From the NCBI GenBank assembly GCA_964534325.1, contig CAZHOR010000003.1, forward strand, positions 1 to 64,000: a stretch of 64,000 nt of DNA, written 5' to 3'. Of the stretch, positions 1 to 8,469 are shown piece after piece. The notes beneath the pieces are model-generated. The model searched no databases and was not told the DNA's origin. It saw nothing but the letters and a program-made list of their open reading frames with translations. Both the position numbers and the translations under genes were made by a program. This DNA is from JdFR-22 sp964534325 (GTDB lineage Archaea; Halobacteriota; Archaeoglobi; Archaeoglobales; Archaeoglobaceae). Position 1 is the stretch's first letter. The number at the start of each line of letters is the position of its first letter.

Positions 1-53
1 AAGACATCTTCGAAAAATTTAACATCATAGTGCCTAAAAATATGGGAGTTTAG
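1..53 (+). CDS. 3' end of an unidentified gene (partial)
   Basis: A reading frame enters from the left edge and stops at TAG (51-53). Its last residues read DIFEKFNIIVPKNMGV. Sixteen residues are too few to name a family. It may also be an accidental open frame, since the following stretch holds only a gene relic on the other strand. Confidence 0.35.
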   Translation, partial: DIFEKFNIIVPKNMGV

Positions 54-68
54 GGTGTTGACATTCAC

Positions 69-212
69 TTAGAGCACCTCCATGATCCAGTTACATGGAT
101 TCTTCAAATATACCCTTAATTCAACTTGGGCTGCCAACCTTATTAAACTATCCTGCGTCTGGTCGTCAAAGGGACGGTTGTAACAACGCATATCGAGAGT
201 TAAACGAGATTG
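69..212 (-). pseudogene. relic of a PIN-domain (VapC-like) protein
   Basis: On the minus strand an open frame without a good start reads LTLDMRCYNRPFDDQTQDS and stops at TAA (69-71) after about 40 more residues. The pattern LD-x3-CYNRPFDDQTQ is typical of the N-terminus of a family of small PIN-domain proteins, where the Asp after the first strand is catalytic. Here the first strand lacks a start codon, and the remainder of a normal protein of about 140 residues is missing. I infer a decayed gene. The family match is from memory of the motif only. The rest of 54-253 shows no other gene. Confidence 0.45.
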
Positions 213-253
213 ATTAAATTTTAGTAGATTGGCGGGGAATGGAACATCTTGCT

Positions 254-832
254 CTATCGGGTCTTTATATACGTATACAAAACCCTATGAACAGCAGTAA
301 TATGAGAAAATATCCCGATTATAAGTAAAATCTGCCATATAAATCCTGTAATAAGAGCAATTACTATCAGGATTATCCTTTCCCCTCTCTCAACAACCCC
401 GACATCACAATTGGGTATGGCGTGCTCTGCTCTGGCTCGGGTATAGCTCACCAGCATTGCGCCTGCCAGTGTCACAATCACCAGGGGCCATATGGGTACG
501 GGTGAAGTGATCTCTCTAACAGCATAAATACCGAGGCCGGTAAAGATGGCTATGTCCACATATCTATCGAAAACGGAGTCGAGGAAACCTCCGAACTCGG
601 TCTCTTTGCCCCCACCTCGCGCCATGGCTCCGTCGAAGACGTCCATAAAACTGCTGAGGGCCAGAAGAATAACACCCGCAATCAATTCCGACACCGCGAT
701 GGCTACGGACGCAGCAATTCCGAAAATGAAGCCGAGAAGGGAGATGTGATTGGGTTTTAATCCGGATTTAACTGCCAGCCTTGTTAAGGGCAGCAATATT
801 TCTTCTACTTTGTATTTCAGGAGGCTTAACAT
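254..832 (-). CDS. CDP-alcohol phosphatidyltransferase, archaetidylinositol phosphate synthase-like
   Basis: This 192-residue integral membrane enzyme joins a CDP-activated archaeal lipid to an alcohol phosphate, most likely inositol phosphate in archaetidylinositol phosphate synthesis. The full CDP-alcohol transferase signature is present: D64-x2-D67-G68-x2-A71-R72-x8-G81-x3-D85-x3-D89, whose Asp residues bind the metal and CDP. Several hydrophobic helices follow (about 92-110, 115-130 and 150-185). The length fits the family. It lies 2 nt downstream of an Lrp-type regulator and is probably cotranscribed with it. Archaetidylglycerol- or archaetidylserine-type substrates cannot be excluded; the alcohol acceptor is inferred from overall resemblance to archaeal AIP synthases. 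Confidence 0.85.
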   Translation of the reverse strand: MLSLLKYKVEEILLPLTRLAVKSGLKPNHISLLGFIFGIAASVAIAVSELIAGVILLALSSFMDVFDGAMARGGGKETEFGGFLDSVFDRYVDIAIFTGLGIYAVREITSPVPIWPLVIVTLAGAMLVSYTRARAEHAIPNCDVGVVERGERIILIVIALITGFIWQILLIIGIFSHITAVHRVLYTYIKTR

Positions 833-834
833 AG

Positions 835-1416
835 TTATTTCCAGATACTTCCTCTATAATGACCTGTTACTGGACAACCCAGGCAGAGCTGGTTGCTCCA
901 GTAGTCGCATTGGCCGCAGGTAAAGTTGCATGACGGTTTATCGGTGTGCTCTACGTGAATTTTCATGGGGACCACTGTATTTCTCTCAGCCCTGACTATA
1001 ATCCCTACATCGATATCATATACGTCGGGACTGGGTCTGACGTGCTGGTCAACAATCGCTTCCAGTGTAGATAGGTCTTCACCAATGAGCATCATGGTCA
1101 GGTTCCTGTTACCTGCGACTATAAAACCGTTTAGGAAAAAGGGGCATCCTTCAAACAGTTTTAGTAGATCCCTTGGCTGTCTGCATTTCACATCCACTTT
1201 TAATACATAAAGTCCGGGCTCCTTGATATTGATACCGTAACTGTGATTTATTATCCCCATATCCTTCATTTTCTTGATCCTGGCACCCACAGAGGGCTGA
1301 GAGAGACCCACCTGTCGTGCTATCTCGTTTTGAGAGATTTCGGAGTTTTTCTCCAGGATCTCCAGAATAAGCTTATCCTTAGCATCCAGTTCAAAAAGTC
1401 CAACCATGGTCTTCAC
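835..1416 (-). CDS. Lrp/AsnC-family regulator with C-terminal cysteine cluster
   Basis: This is a DNA-binding transcription regulator of 193 residues. Residues 10-60 form an AsnC-type winged helix (LDAKDKLILEILEKNSEIS, then the recognition helix QPSVGARIKKM). Residues 65-150 form the RAM ligand-binding/oligomerisation domain. The tail adds a cluster C163-x3-C167-x2-C170-x7-C178-x2-C181 that ordinary Lrp proteins lack. Such tails occur in archaeal Lrp relatives and suggest metal or redox sensing, but the spacing is not the classic TRASH pattern. An internal ATG at codon 4 is an alternative start. The gene is followed after 2 nt by the lipid synthase gene, so that gene or the regulator itself may be its target. 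Confidence 0.85.
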   Translation of the reverse strand: MKTMVGLFELDAKDKLILEILEKNSEISQNEIARQVGLSQPSVGARIKKMKDMGIINHSYGINIKEPGLYVLKVDVKCRQPRDLLKLFEGCPFFLNGFIVAGNRNLTMMLIGEDLSTLEAIVDQHVRPSPDVYDIDVGIIVRAERNTVVPMKIHVEHTDKPSCNFTCGQCDYWSNQLCLGCPVTGHYRGSIWK

Positions 1417-1547
1417 AGAGCATTCACTTATAAAAAATTAGCGAATTTTGCACGTTACTCTATTCAACATAAACAATGGCTTGGAATTTAAGGACTTGAT
1501 GGGGAGTTATCTAATTGGTGACAGTATAATATAACTATTAACAATAT

Positions 1548-2369
1548 CTAGTCAACCTTTCTAACCCCACAATGGCTTAATGGCGCCCTAAACACTTCTC
1601 CATAATCCTGTAGAACTTCAAATCCATTAACAGCGAAGACCGCCCTTCCCAACATGACCATAGAGGCCATACCGCCTCTGGACTCGACCTCATCGATTAT
1701 GTGCTCCAGCTTGCTGTCCACCAATCCAGTCCCAATGGCGAAATCCCTGGATAACCTGAAAAGGTTCTCTATGTGGGGATCACCTAAAAAATCGTCAACA
1801 CAATTTTTTCCCAGCTCGTTTATCCGGTTGACTCTCTCCTCATCCTCTAAAAGACTCTTGGTGGAAAGAGGGCCCAGGACCAGTAGGTCGAGCTCCATAT
1901 CCCACAAGAACCTGTCAACGATAGCCCGTGAAGGTGCACCAGGCTTTTTCCTCACTACCACTCCACCGGAGCACTGGCAAACAACGTCACCCATCCCCGT
2001 CCTGCACTTAATTTCAGCCTCGTGGGCCAGGTCCGCCAGTTCATAAAAGGATCTTTTGAGGTTGAAGGCATGATCGATCTCAAGGGCAGCGGCCAGTGCG
2101 GAAGCCCCGCTCATGCCGAAACCGCATTCGGCAGGTAAATCCATTTGGATATCCACTCCACATTCACATCCCAGCTCTTCAATAATATATTCAACAGTGG
2201 GAAAATCCCGGGCAACCCCGTTGACCCTGATCCTTGACCCTTTGGAAACACTTGCTCTGGCCCCCAGTTCGGGTGTTAATCCTACTCCTGTGGAACCGCT
2301 GAAACATGGTTCGTCAGCGGAATGAACTGAGAAAAAGCAGGTAATGCTTGCAGGCGCGAAAAAGGTCAT
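1548..2369 (-). CDS. pantoate kinase (GHMP family)
   Basis: This 273-residue cytosolic kinase is predicted to phosphorylate pantoate, the archaeal-specific entry to coenzyme A synthesis. The N-terminus FFAPASITCFFSV and the glycine-rich GHMP ATP loop PAECGFGMSGASALAAAL (79-96) match archaeal pantoate kinases. The start is the ATG 1 nt after the coaBC stop, so translation is probably coupled. The neighbour coaBC carries out later steps of the same pathway, which strongly supports this assignment over other GHMP kinases. The partner phosphopantothenate synthetase is not in the window. Confidence 0.9.
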   Translation of the reverse strand: MTFFAPASITCFFSVHSADEPCFSGSTGVGLTPELGARASVSKGSRIRVNGVARDFPTVEYIIEELGCECGVDIQMDLPAECGFGMSGASALAAALEIDHAFNLKRSFYELADLAHEAEIKCRTGMGDVVCQCSGGVVVRKKPGAPSRAIVDRFLWDMELDLLVLGPLSTKSLLEDEERVNRINELGKNCVDDFLGDPHIENLFRLSRDFAIGTGLVDSKLEHIIDEVESRGGMASMVMLGRAVFAVNGFEVLQDYGEVFRAPLSHCGVRKVD

Positions 2370-2370
2370 G

Positions 2371-3555
2371 TTATAAACAGTCTTCTACAAAAGCCTTAAC
2401 GATCTTCTCCGCTACTTGTGATTTTGATCCTTCTGACCAGTCATTTCTTTTACCGGTAAGCATCAGCACTCTGGTATCTTTTGTACCCATACCCTTCTCC
2501 TTGACGTCATTGGCCACCACCATCTCCAGCCTGTCTTCCACCATCTTATTGTGGGCTATGTTATACAGCTCCTCATCTGGAACTCCGGTCTCGGCCTTGA
2601 AACCGATTATGGCTCCGTTATAGAACTTGCGGAGCTCCTTTATTATTTTGGGGGCGGCTCTGAGCTTGAGATCTATTTTCCCGGTCTTCACTTTTTTATC
2701 GTTCATCTCCACCACAAAATCTGAAGGAGCTGCTGCAGAAACGAACAGGTCACAACCTCTTTCTACTTCCTTGATAGAAGCGTCCAGCATGTGGCTAACC
2801 GAGTAGGTGTAAATCTCCTTGAACTCCGTAAGTCCTAAATCCATGGGGTGGGATGTGATGTGGGTCACGGAGGCTCCTCTTCTCCACAGCTCCAGAGCTA
2901 TTTCTCTGCCCATTAACCCCGAGCTCTTGTTGCTGATGAACCTGATGGGGTCTATCTGCTCATAAGTAGGGCCTGAGGTGACCATGGCGTTTTTTCCTTC
3001 CATGTCTTTGGGGTATAAAGCCCGCTCAACGTGAAGACAAATCGTCTCAATCGAAGGGAATTTGGCTTTACCCTCTTCATTAAGGGGCTCCACGAACTCA
3101 ACTCCATCCAGACCTCGTAGTTTCCCCACGTTCTCCTTGATTACGGGGTTGTCGTACATGCTTTCATGCATGGAAGGAACAATGGTCACAGGCATTTTAT
3201 CCAAGACTGTAGCTGCCGTCAGAGTTACCGGGGTATCTGCCACACCAGTTGCTACTTTAGATATAGTGCTTGCCGAAGCAGGTGCGATCAAAAACAGGTC
3301 AGCATCAAGAAGGTCAACATGCTCAACTTTTCCAGTGATCTCAGTGATAAGGTCATGGACAGCAAATTCGAGGGCATAGGGGTGAATGATCTTCTGGGCG
3401 TCCTTGCTCATTATCCCTACTACCTCAGCCCCTCTTCTCACCAGCTCTCTGGCAAGCTTTATACTTTCAAGAGCCGCAATGCTGCCTGTAACTGCCAGCA
3501 CAATTTTCTTTCCTTTCAGTTTTTCATTCTTTCCTTGTAAGCCGCTCGGTTCCAT
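2371..3555 (-). CDS. coaBC: bifunctional phosphopantothenoylcysteine decarboxylase / phosphopantothenate-cysteine ligase
   Basis: CoaBC (Dfp) joins cysteine to 4'-phosphopantothenate and decarboxylates the product to 4'-phosphopantetheine. It has 394 residues. The N-terminal flavoprotein half (about 15-185) contains the His of VEHVDLLDADLFLIAP, the motif PASASTISK (canonically PASANT) and PSMHESMYDNP, where archaea commonly have His for the bacterial Asn. The C-terminal ligase half contains TSGPTYEQIDPIRFISNKSSG and the lysine-rich KKVKTGK segment. The first codons overlap the upstream polyferredoxin gene by 32 nt, and pantoate kinase follows after 1 nt, making one operon. Confidence 0.95.
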   Translation of the reverse strand: MEPSGLQGKNEKLKGKKIVLAVTGSIAALESIKLARELVRRGAEVVGIMSKDAQKIIHPYALEFAVHDLITEITGKVEHVDLLDADLFLIAPASASTISKVATGVADTPVTLTAATVLDKMPVTIVPSMHESMYDNPVIKENVGKLRGLDGVEFVEPLNEEGKAKFPSIETICLHVERALYPKDMEGKNAMVTSGPTYEQIDPIRFISNKSSGLMGREIALELWRRGASVTHITSHPMDLGLTEFKEIYTYSVSHMLDASIKEVERGCDLFVSAAAPSDFVVEMNDKKVKTGKIDLKLRAAPKIIKELRKFYNGAIIGFKAETGVPDEELYNIAHNKMVEDRLEMVVANDVKEKGMGTKDTRVLMLTGKRNDWSEGSKSQVAEKIVKAFVEDCL

Positions 3556-4840
3556 GTTTTCTCACTACTTTGAGCATCAATTTTGCATTACCATTTTCAA
3601 ATGCTCTTCTATAGGCTGGTGTTTTTAAAATATTCTGCAATCTTTTATAAGTGGAGATCTTGATAATGTCCTCATATTTTTTGGCCTGCTCTCTCTCCAT
3701 TTTTGGCTTGGAAACAACTTTTTCAGCCTCTGGAGGTTCTTCAATAGGTACCTGGATCTCTTCAATACTGATCATTTCCTTATTGATTACTCTCTCAAGT
3801 GCTTTGTTCCACGCTTCTCTCCAGGGACTATTCAATATCTCTTTTGAATAAAAAGCTTTTCTGCGGACTTCTATCAAATCATATGGGCAGGCATTCTCAC
3901 ATGCTCCGCAGTGGATACAGTAATCTTCATTGAACCGTAATTTATCTCCAACCCACCACACGTGGTTGTTCTTGCAGATGTTCACGCATGCCATGCAGGC
4001 AAGAGGCTCGCACTTGTCCATCCGCTTCTCATACAGCTTGAGAGTACCCTCAGTGGGTTTTATGGTCTTGACGGCATCGTAGGGGCAGACGTGCACGCAA
4101 TAAGTGCAGTAAGAGCACAGTTTCTGGTCAACAGTTATCTCCGCTATCTTTTCCGGTAGTTCGTAATCGATCCTCTTTCCTTCGACCTTAATCGCTTCTT
4201 CAGGGCATATCTCCTCACATAGTTTACAGTAATCGCACTTATCTTCATCTTTACGGATGTCGTCATAGGGCATAATGCTGTCCGGCGTTACCTCTTTATC
4301 TACCATCTGAAAAGCATTACAGAATTCAGCACAGATGCCGCAGAGATTGCATTTCTCCTTGTCCACTTCCAGCTTCCCTTCCAGGTTCTCCTCATTTTTT
4401 TGGGGAATGTCTTCCCTGTGGAGGTATATCTTCCTCTCTATCGCTTCAGTGGGGCACACCTTATAGCACAGGGTGCACTCTTCACAGTTGTCCAGCTTTT
4501 GGGTTGTGGCCACAGGTGAGATGGTGAGCTCGTCCTTCTCCACTTTCTCTCCATCTATGTAGAACTCGTAGGCATCAAAGGGACAGAAAGAATAGCATAT
4601 ACCGCAGTAGGCACACTGGAGGTGGTCGATTATTACCGGGGGCATATCCAGACCTTTGGCTATCTCGTGGACCTCGGAAAGCTCTATAGCCCTCACCGGA
4701 CAAGAGTAAACGCAGATACCGCACCCGTTGCATTTGACCGGATCGAAAACCAGCTCCCTGACCTCGTCAGCTGCCTTCTGAACGAATCTGAATTTCTGGT
4801 CGCCGTTAACATCTACAGATCTATCAATCTCCATATTCAT
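3524..4840 (-). CDS. polyferredoxin with about eight [4Fe-4S] sites
   Basis: This is a 438-residue iron-sulfur electron carrier. Seven regular C-x2-C-x2-C-x3-C motifs can be read in order (CNGCGICVYSC, CAYCGICYSFC, CEECTLCYKVC, CNLCGICAEFC, CDYCKLCEEIC, CSYCTYCVHVC and CIHCGACENAC). One variant, C-x4-C-x2-C-x3-C (CEPLACMACVNIC), lies between the sixth and last. That could hold about eight clusters. There is no signal peptide or membrane segment, so it is cytosolic. A charged tail of about 110 residues follows the last motif. Its start overlaps the end of hdrA by 17 nt. In methanogens and Archaeoglobi, polyferredoxins beside HdrA-MvhD fusions pass electrons between ferredoxin or F420 partners and HdrA; the same role is inferred here. 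Confidence 0.9.
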   Translation of the reverse strand: MNMEIDRSVDVNGDQKFRFVQKAADEVRELVFDPVKCNGCGICVYSCPVRAIELSEVHEIAKGLDMPPVIIDHLQCAYCGICYSFCPFDAYEFYIDGEKVEKDELTISPVATTQKLDNCEECTLCYKVCPTEAIERKIYLHREDIPQKNEENLEGKLEVDKEKCNLCGICAEFCNAFQMVDKEVTPDSIMPYDDIRKDEDKCDYCKLCEEICPEEAIKVEGKRIDYELPEKIAEITVDQKLCSYCTYCVHVCPYDAVKTIKPTEGTLKLYEKRMDKCEPLACMACVNICKNNHVWWVGDKLRFNEDYCIHCGACENACPYDLIEVRRKAFYSKEILNSPWREAWNKALERVINKEMISIEEIQVPIEEPPEAEKVVSKPKMEREQAKKYEDIIKISTYKRLQNILKTPAYRRAFENGNAKLMLKVVRKHGTERLTRKE

Positions 4841-7133
4841 CCCTATTCAGTTGTTCTACTTCATCTACAAAGGAGGATATTTCTCTGGCTATTGCCCGGG
4901 CATCACCTGCTGAAAGCCATGTGGTCTTGATCCTCTGGGGGTTTATGTCCAGCTCGGACAGGATGTCCTTCAGTGTCTCTATTCTGGTATCCGTTTTCTC
5001 GTTCCCCCACTTGAAGTGGCATTCCCCTTCCCTACAGCCCGTGATCATTACCCCATCTATCCCCAGCTCCAGGGCTCTCAAGACCCATTCTGCGTCAATT
5101 CTCCCTGAGCACAACACTCTAACTATTCTGGCGTTGGGTTTGTACTCTCTTTTGGTCATTCCCGCCAGATCCGCTGCAGCATAACTGCAGTACCAGCAGG
5201 CAAAGACCAGAATGATGGGTTCCATGCTCTTCTCTTCTGCCAGAGCCTCTATTTGAGCCTGAAGCTGTTCGTTGGAGAAGAAACCCATGTTTATAGCGTC
5301 AACGGGGCAGGCGGAAACACATATCCCGCACATGGTGCATGCATTGGGATCTATTTCTGCAGTCCCGTTTTTCATATAAGCAGCCTTGAAGTTGCACAGG
5401 TCCACACATATCCTGCACCCCGTACACTTATCCTCTTCCACGTAGGCATTATAGGGATAGAACTCAACGGTCTCTGACAGTATTATGTCCATGGCTTTGG
5501 AAGCCGCAAGTCCAGCCGACGAGATGGTGTCCTGAATATCTCTGGGACCGCTGGCCGCTCCCGCAACAAAAACTCCTCTGACATCGGTTTCTGCTGGCCT
5601 GAGCTTGGGGTGAGCCACTTCATAGAACCCGTCCTCTCCCGAGGTGATGCCTACCTTTTGTGCCAGCTCGGGATTGCTCTCCATACCTATGGCCAGCACC
5701 ACCAGGTCGAATTCATCATTCTTTACTTCGTCATTCAGAGTGTCTTCGTAGCTGAGGACGGCTTTCCCGTCCCTATCCCATATGCTACCCACTCCTCCTC
5801 TGACGAACTTTATCCCTTTTTTCAGCGCTCTCTTGTAGTATTCTTCATACATCCTCCCGGACGCTCTTATATCGGTGTAGAAGATTGTGATCTCCGAGTC
5901 AGGGTAACGTTCCTTGATTATTAGTGCGTTCTTAAGGCTCTCCATACAGCAAACCCTGCTGCAGTACTCGTTCGTCTTCTCATCCCTGCTACCCACACAC
6001 TGGATGAAAGCTATCCGGGAGTCATTGTTGAGGTTCAGGTTCCCCAAGGTTGGTCCGCTGGCAGAAAGCAACCTCTCCAGCTCAAGAGTGGTTACAATAT
6101 TCTTGTAGCTGTCATACCTGTATTCCGGCTTCTTCCGGGGGTCAAAGGGCTTGTAGCCGGTAGCAACTATTACAGCGCCCACATCCAGTTCAACATCTTC
6201 TTTTTCCTGGCTGAAGTCTATAGCCTCTGGAGCACAGGCTTTTTCACATAGCTTACACCCAATGCAGTTTTCCCAATCGACTACGGCGTAAAAAGGAGTG
6301 GATTGAGGTATAGGGAGGTAGATGGCTTTCCTGATCCCCATGGACTGGTCATATTCGTTGGGGATCTCTACAGGGCATACTGAAGAGCAGTCATCTATAC
6401 AACCCACGCATTTTTCGGTGTCAACGTAACGGGGATACTTGGTGAGCTTGACATTGAACTTACCCACTCTACCGCTAACTTCCTTTAATTCTGCGTTGGT
6501 TATAACCTCTATATTGGGATTTTTCCACACTTCGCTCATTTTGGGGGCCAGAATACAGATGGAGCAGTCGTTGGTGGGGAAAACCTCGTTCAGTAGAGCC
6601 ATATGCCCTCCAATGGTGGGTTTTTTCTCAATAAGGTAAACCTTGATACCGGATTTCGCCATAATGGTGGCAGCCTCAATACCGGCAACACCCCCACCGA
6701 TAATGGCTACAGCCTTCTTGACGCTGGCTCGCCTCCTCTGCAAAGGTTCGGAGACTCTTGCCCTTGCCACAGCCATTCGAACCAGATCCTTCGCTTTGAC
6801 AGTTGCGTCATCACTATCCTGGTGGACCCAGCTGCACTGCTCTCTAATGTTGGCCATGGCCATAACATAGGGGTTGAGCCCTGCCTGTATAGCCACCCTC
6901 CTGAAGGTGGCTTCATGCATTTTGGGGGAGCAGGCAGCGACCACAAAACCGTCCAGTTCATGATCATCTATTGCATGGGCTATCTCTTCCTGCCCCGATT
7001 CAGTGCAGGCAAACTTTATATCTTTTACACATTCAACCTCATCCAGTTGTTGAGCATAGCTAACCACTTCGTCAATATCTATATTCCTGGCTATGTTCAG
7101 GCCGCAGTGGCAAACGAATACTCCTATTCTCAT
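4824..7133 (-). CDS. hdrA: heterodisulfide reductase subunit A fused to MvhD
   Basis: HdrA carries the bifurcating FAD of soluble heterodisulfide reductases. The protein has 769 residues. Seen in order: the N-terminal VFVCHCG region, an FAD-binding loop GGGVAG (146-151), the HdrA motif around C190-S-I-C193, ferredoxin-type cysteines at 242-253 (CVGCIDDCSSVC) and 290-300 (CIGCKLCEKAC), two further 4Fe-4S motifs near 580-625, and from about 635 a complete MvhD-like [2Fe-2S] domain (CWYC, LCSGR, GCREGEC). The fusion replaces a separate MvhD. No hdrB or hdrC lies nearby, so any disulfide-reducing partner must be encoded elsewhere. It heads an operon with polyferredoxin, coaBC and pantoate kinase. 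Confidence 0.95.
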   Translation of the reverse strand: MRIGVFVCHCGLNIARNIDIDEVVSYAQQLDEVECVKDIKFACTESGQEEIAHAIDDHELDGFVVAACSPKMHEATFRRVAIQAGLNPYVMAMANIREQCSWVHQDSDDATVKAKDLVRMAVARARVSEPLQRRRASVKKAVAIIGGGVAGIEAATIMAKSGIKVYLIEKKPTIGGHMALLNEVFPTNDCSICILAPKMSEVWKNPNIEVITNAELKEVSGRVGKFNVKLTKYPRYVDTEKCVGCIDDCSSVCPVEIPNEYDQSMGIRKAIYLPIPQSTPFYAVVDWENCIGCKLCEKACAPEAIDFSQEKEDVELDVGAVIVATGYKPFDPRKKPEYRYDSYKNIVTTLELERLLSASGPTLGNLNLNNDSRIAFIQCVGSRDEKTNEYCSRVCCMESLKNALIIKERYPDSEITIFYTDIRASGRMYEEYYKRALKKGIKFVRGGVGSIWDRDGKAVLSYEDTLNDEVKNDEFDLVVLAIGMESNPELAQKVGITSGEDGFYEVAHPKLRPAETDVRGVFVAGAASGPRDIQDTISSAGLAASKAMDIILSETVEFYPYNAYVEEDKCTGCRICVDLCNFKAAYMKNGTAEIDPNACTMCGICVSACPVDAINMGFFSNEQLQAQIEALAEEKSMEPIILVFACWYCSYAAADLAGMTKREYKPNARIVRVLCSGRIDAEWVLRALELGIDGVMITGCREGECHFKWGNEKTDTRIETLKDILSELDINPQRIKTTWLSAGDARAIAREISSFVDEVEQLNRDEYGD

Positions 7134-7264
7134 ATTCCCGGGAATTAATTATTAGATTATATTTATACTGATTACTGAATTTATATTATTATGTTCACCA
7201 TTAATCCTGAACATTTTTAAACTTTCCCCCAAAGGATAAATTAAAAATAGCCTGTTAAGGAGAT

Positions 7265-8443
7265 ATGGGTGTGCAAAAACTAATAGCAGTGTCCGTGTTT
7301 GGAGAAGATAAACCCGGAATAATTCCCAGCATATCGGGAATTTTAACCCGGAATTCTGTCAACATAGTAGATATTGAACAGAATGTAATCCAGGGATTAT
7401 TCGCCATGTTCATTGTGGGGGATATCAAAAAATGCCCTATCTCTCTGATCGAATTGAAGAAAGAGCTGGATGACAAGGCGGAGGAGTTGGGGCTGAACGT
7501 TCAGGTGTCACCTTTCCAGAAGCAAAAGAAGACCAGAAAGAAGCTGTACACTCTCCAGGTCCTGGGCGAGGATAGGGTAGGCCTCATTCACGGCATAACC
7601 GAGATCCTCTACAAGTACAACATAAGCGTCAAGAAGGCCAACGCCACAGCAAGGGACAACCTCATCTCCATAGAATTCCTGGTTGATTTTGAGGAAAACG
7701 ATCCGGAAGCCATAAAGAACAACTTGAGAGAGGACGTAGAGAAATTAGGTCTGGATATTGTGATCCAGCGCTACCCTGCCTTTAGGAGGGAGAGAAGGCT
7801 TATTGTTTTTGATATGGACTCCACCATAGTTGATACAGAAGTGGTGGTGGAGCTTGCCAAAGCAGCCAACGCGGAAGAAGAGGTAGAGGAGCTGACGAAG
7901 AAGGCGATGGACGGAGAGATCGATTTCAAAGAAGCTTTGAGGCAGAGAGTTAAGCTGCTGGAAGGTCTTCCTGTGGATGTTCTGGAAAAGATATATAGCG
8001 ACATTAATCTAACTGAAGGAGCTAAAGACCTTATTGAGACCCTCAAGGACTCCGGATACAAAGTTGCTCTGGTCAGTGGGGGATTCACCTACTTCACCGA
8101 AAACCTCAAGAGAGAGCTGGGCCTCGACTATGCTTTTGGGAATGAGCTGGAGATAAAGGATGGGAAGCTGACGGGTGAGATAAAGGGAAGGATAATAGAC
8201 TCCAGAGAGAAGGCACGCATAATCGATGAGCTGGCATTAGAAGAGGGAATGGATAAGGAAAACGTTGTTGCCGTAGGTGACGGGGCTAACGACCGGATAA
8301 TGATAGAGAATGCAGGTCTGGGAATTGCATTCAACGCCAAACAGGCGTTGAAAGAAGTTGCGGATGGCGTAATATCCAAAGACAATTTCATTGCCCTGGC
8401 AAGCGTATTGAACTTGCCTAACGAGTTCAAAAAAAGGATTTGA
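7265..8443 (+). CDS. serB: phosphoserine phosphatase with two N-terminal ACT domains
   Basis: The enzyme removes phosphate from phosphoserine in the last step of serine synthesis. It has 392 residues. Two ACT-type regulatory domains (about 4-80 and 93-165, each with a G-E-D-K/R-x-G-hydrophobic start) probably bind an amino acid such as serine. The HAD phosphatase domain begins at 178 with the catalytic D183-M-D185-S-T, continues with the VSGGF loop and ends with GDGAND, which binds magnesium. The start ATG has a GGAG ribosome binding site just upstream. It is transcribed divergently from hdrA with a 131-nt AT-rich spacer. Confidence 0.95.
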   Translation: MGVQKLIAVSVFGEDKPGIIPSISGILTRNSVNIVDIEQNVIQGLFAMFIVGDIKKCPISLIELKKELDDKAEELGLNVQVSPFQKQKKTRKKLYTLQVLGEDRVGLIHGITEILYKYNISVKKANATARDNLISIEFLVDFEENDPEAIKNNLREDVEKLGLDIVIQRYPAFRRERRLIVFDMDSTIVDTEVVVELAKAANAEEEVEELTKKAMDGEIDFKEALRQRVKLLEGLPVDVLEKIYSDINLTEGAKDLIETLKDSGYKVALVSGGFTYFTENLKRELGLDYAFGNELEIKDGKLTGEIKGRIIDSREKARIIDELALEEGMDKENVVAVGDGANDRIMIENAGLGIAFNAKQALKEVADGVISKDNFIALASVLNLPNEFKKRI

Positions 8444-8469
8444 ATAATTTGATTTTACTATTAATTACA

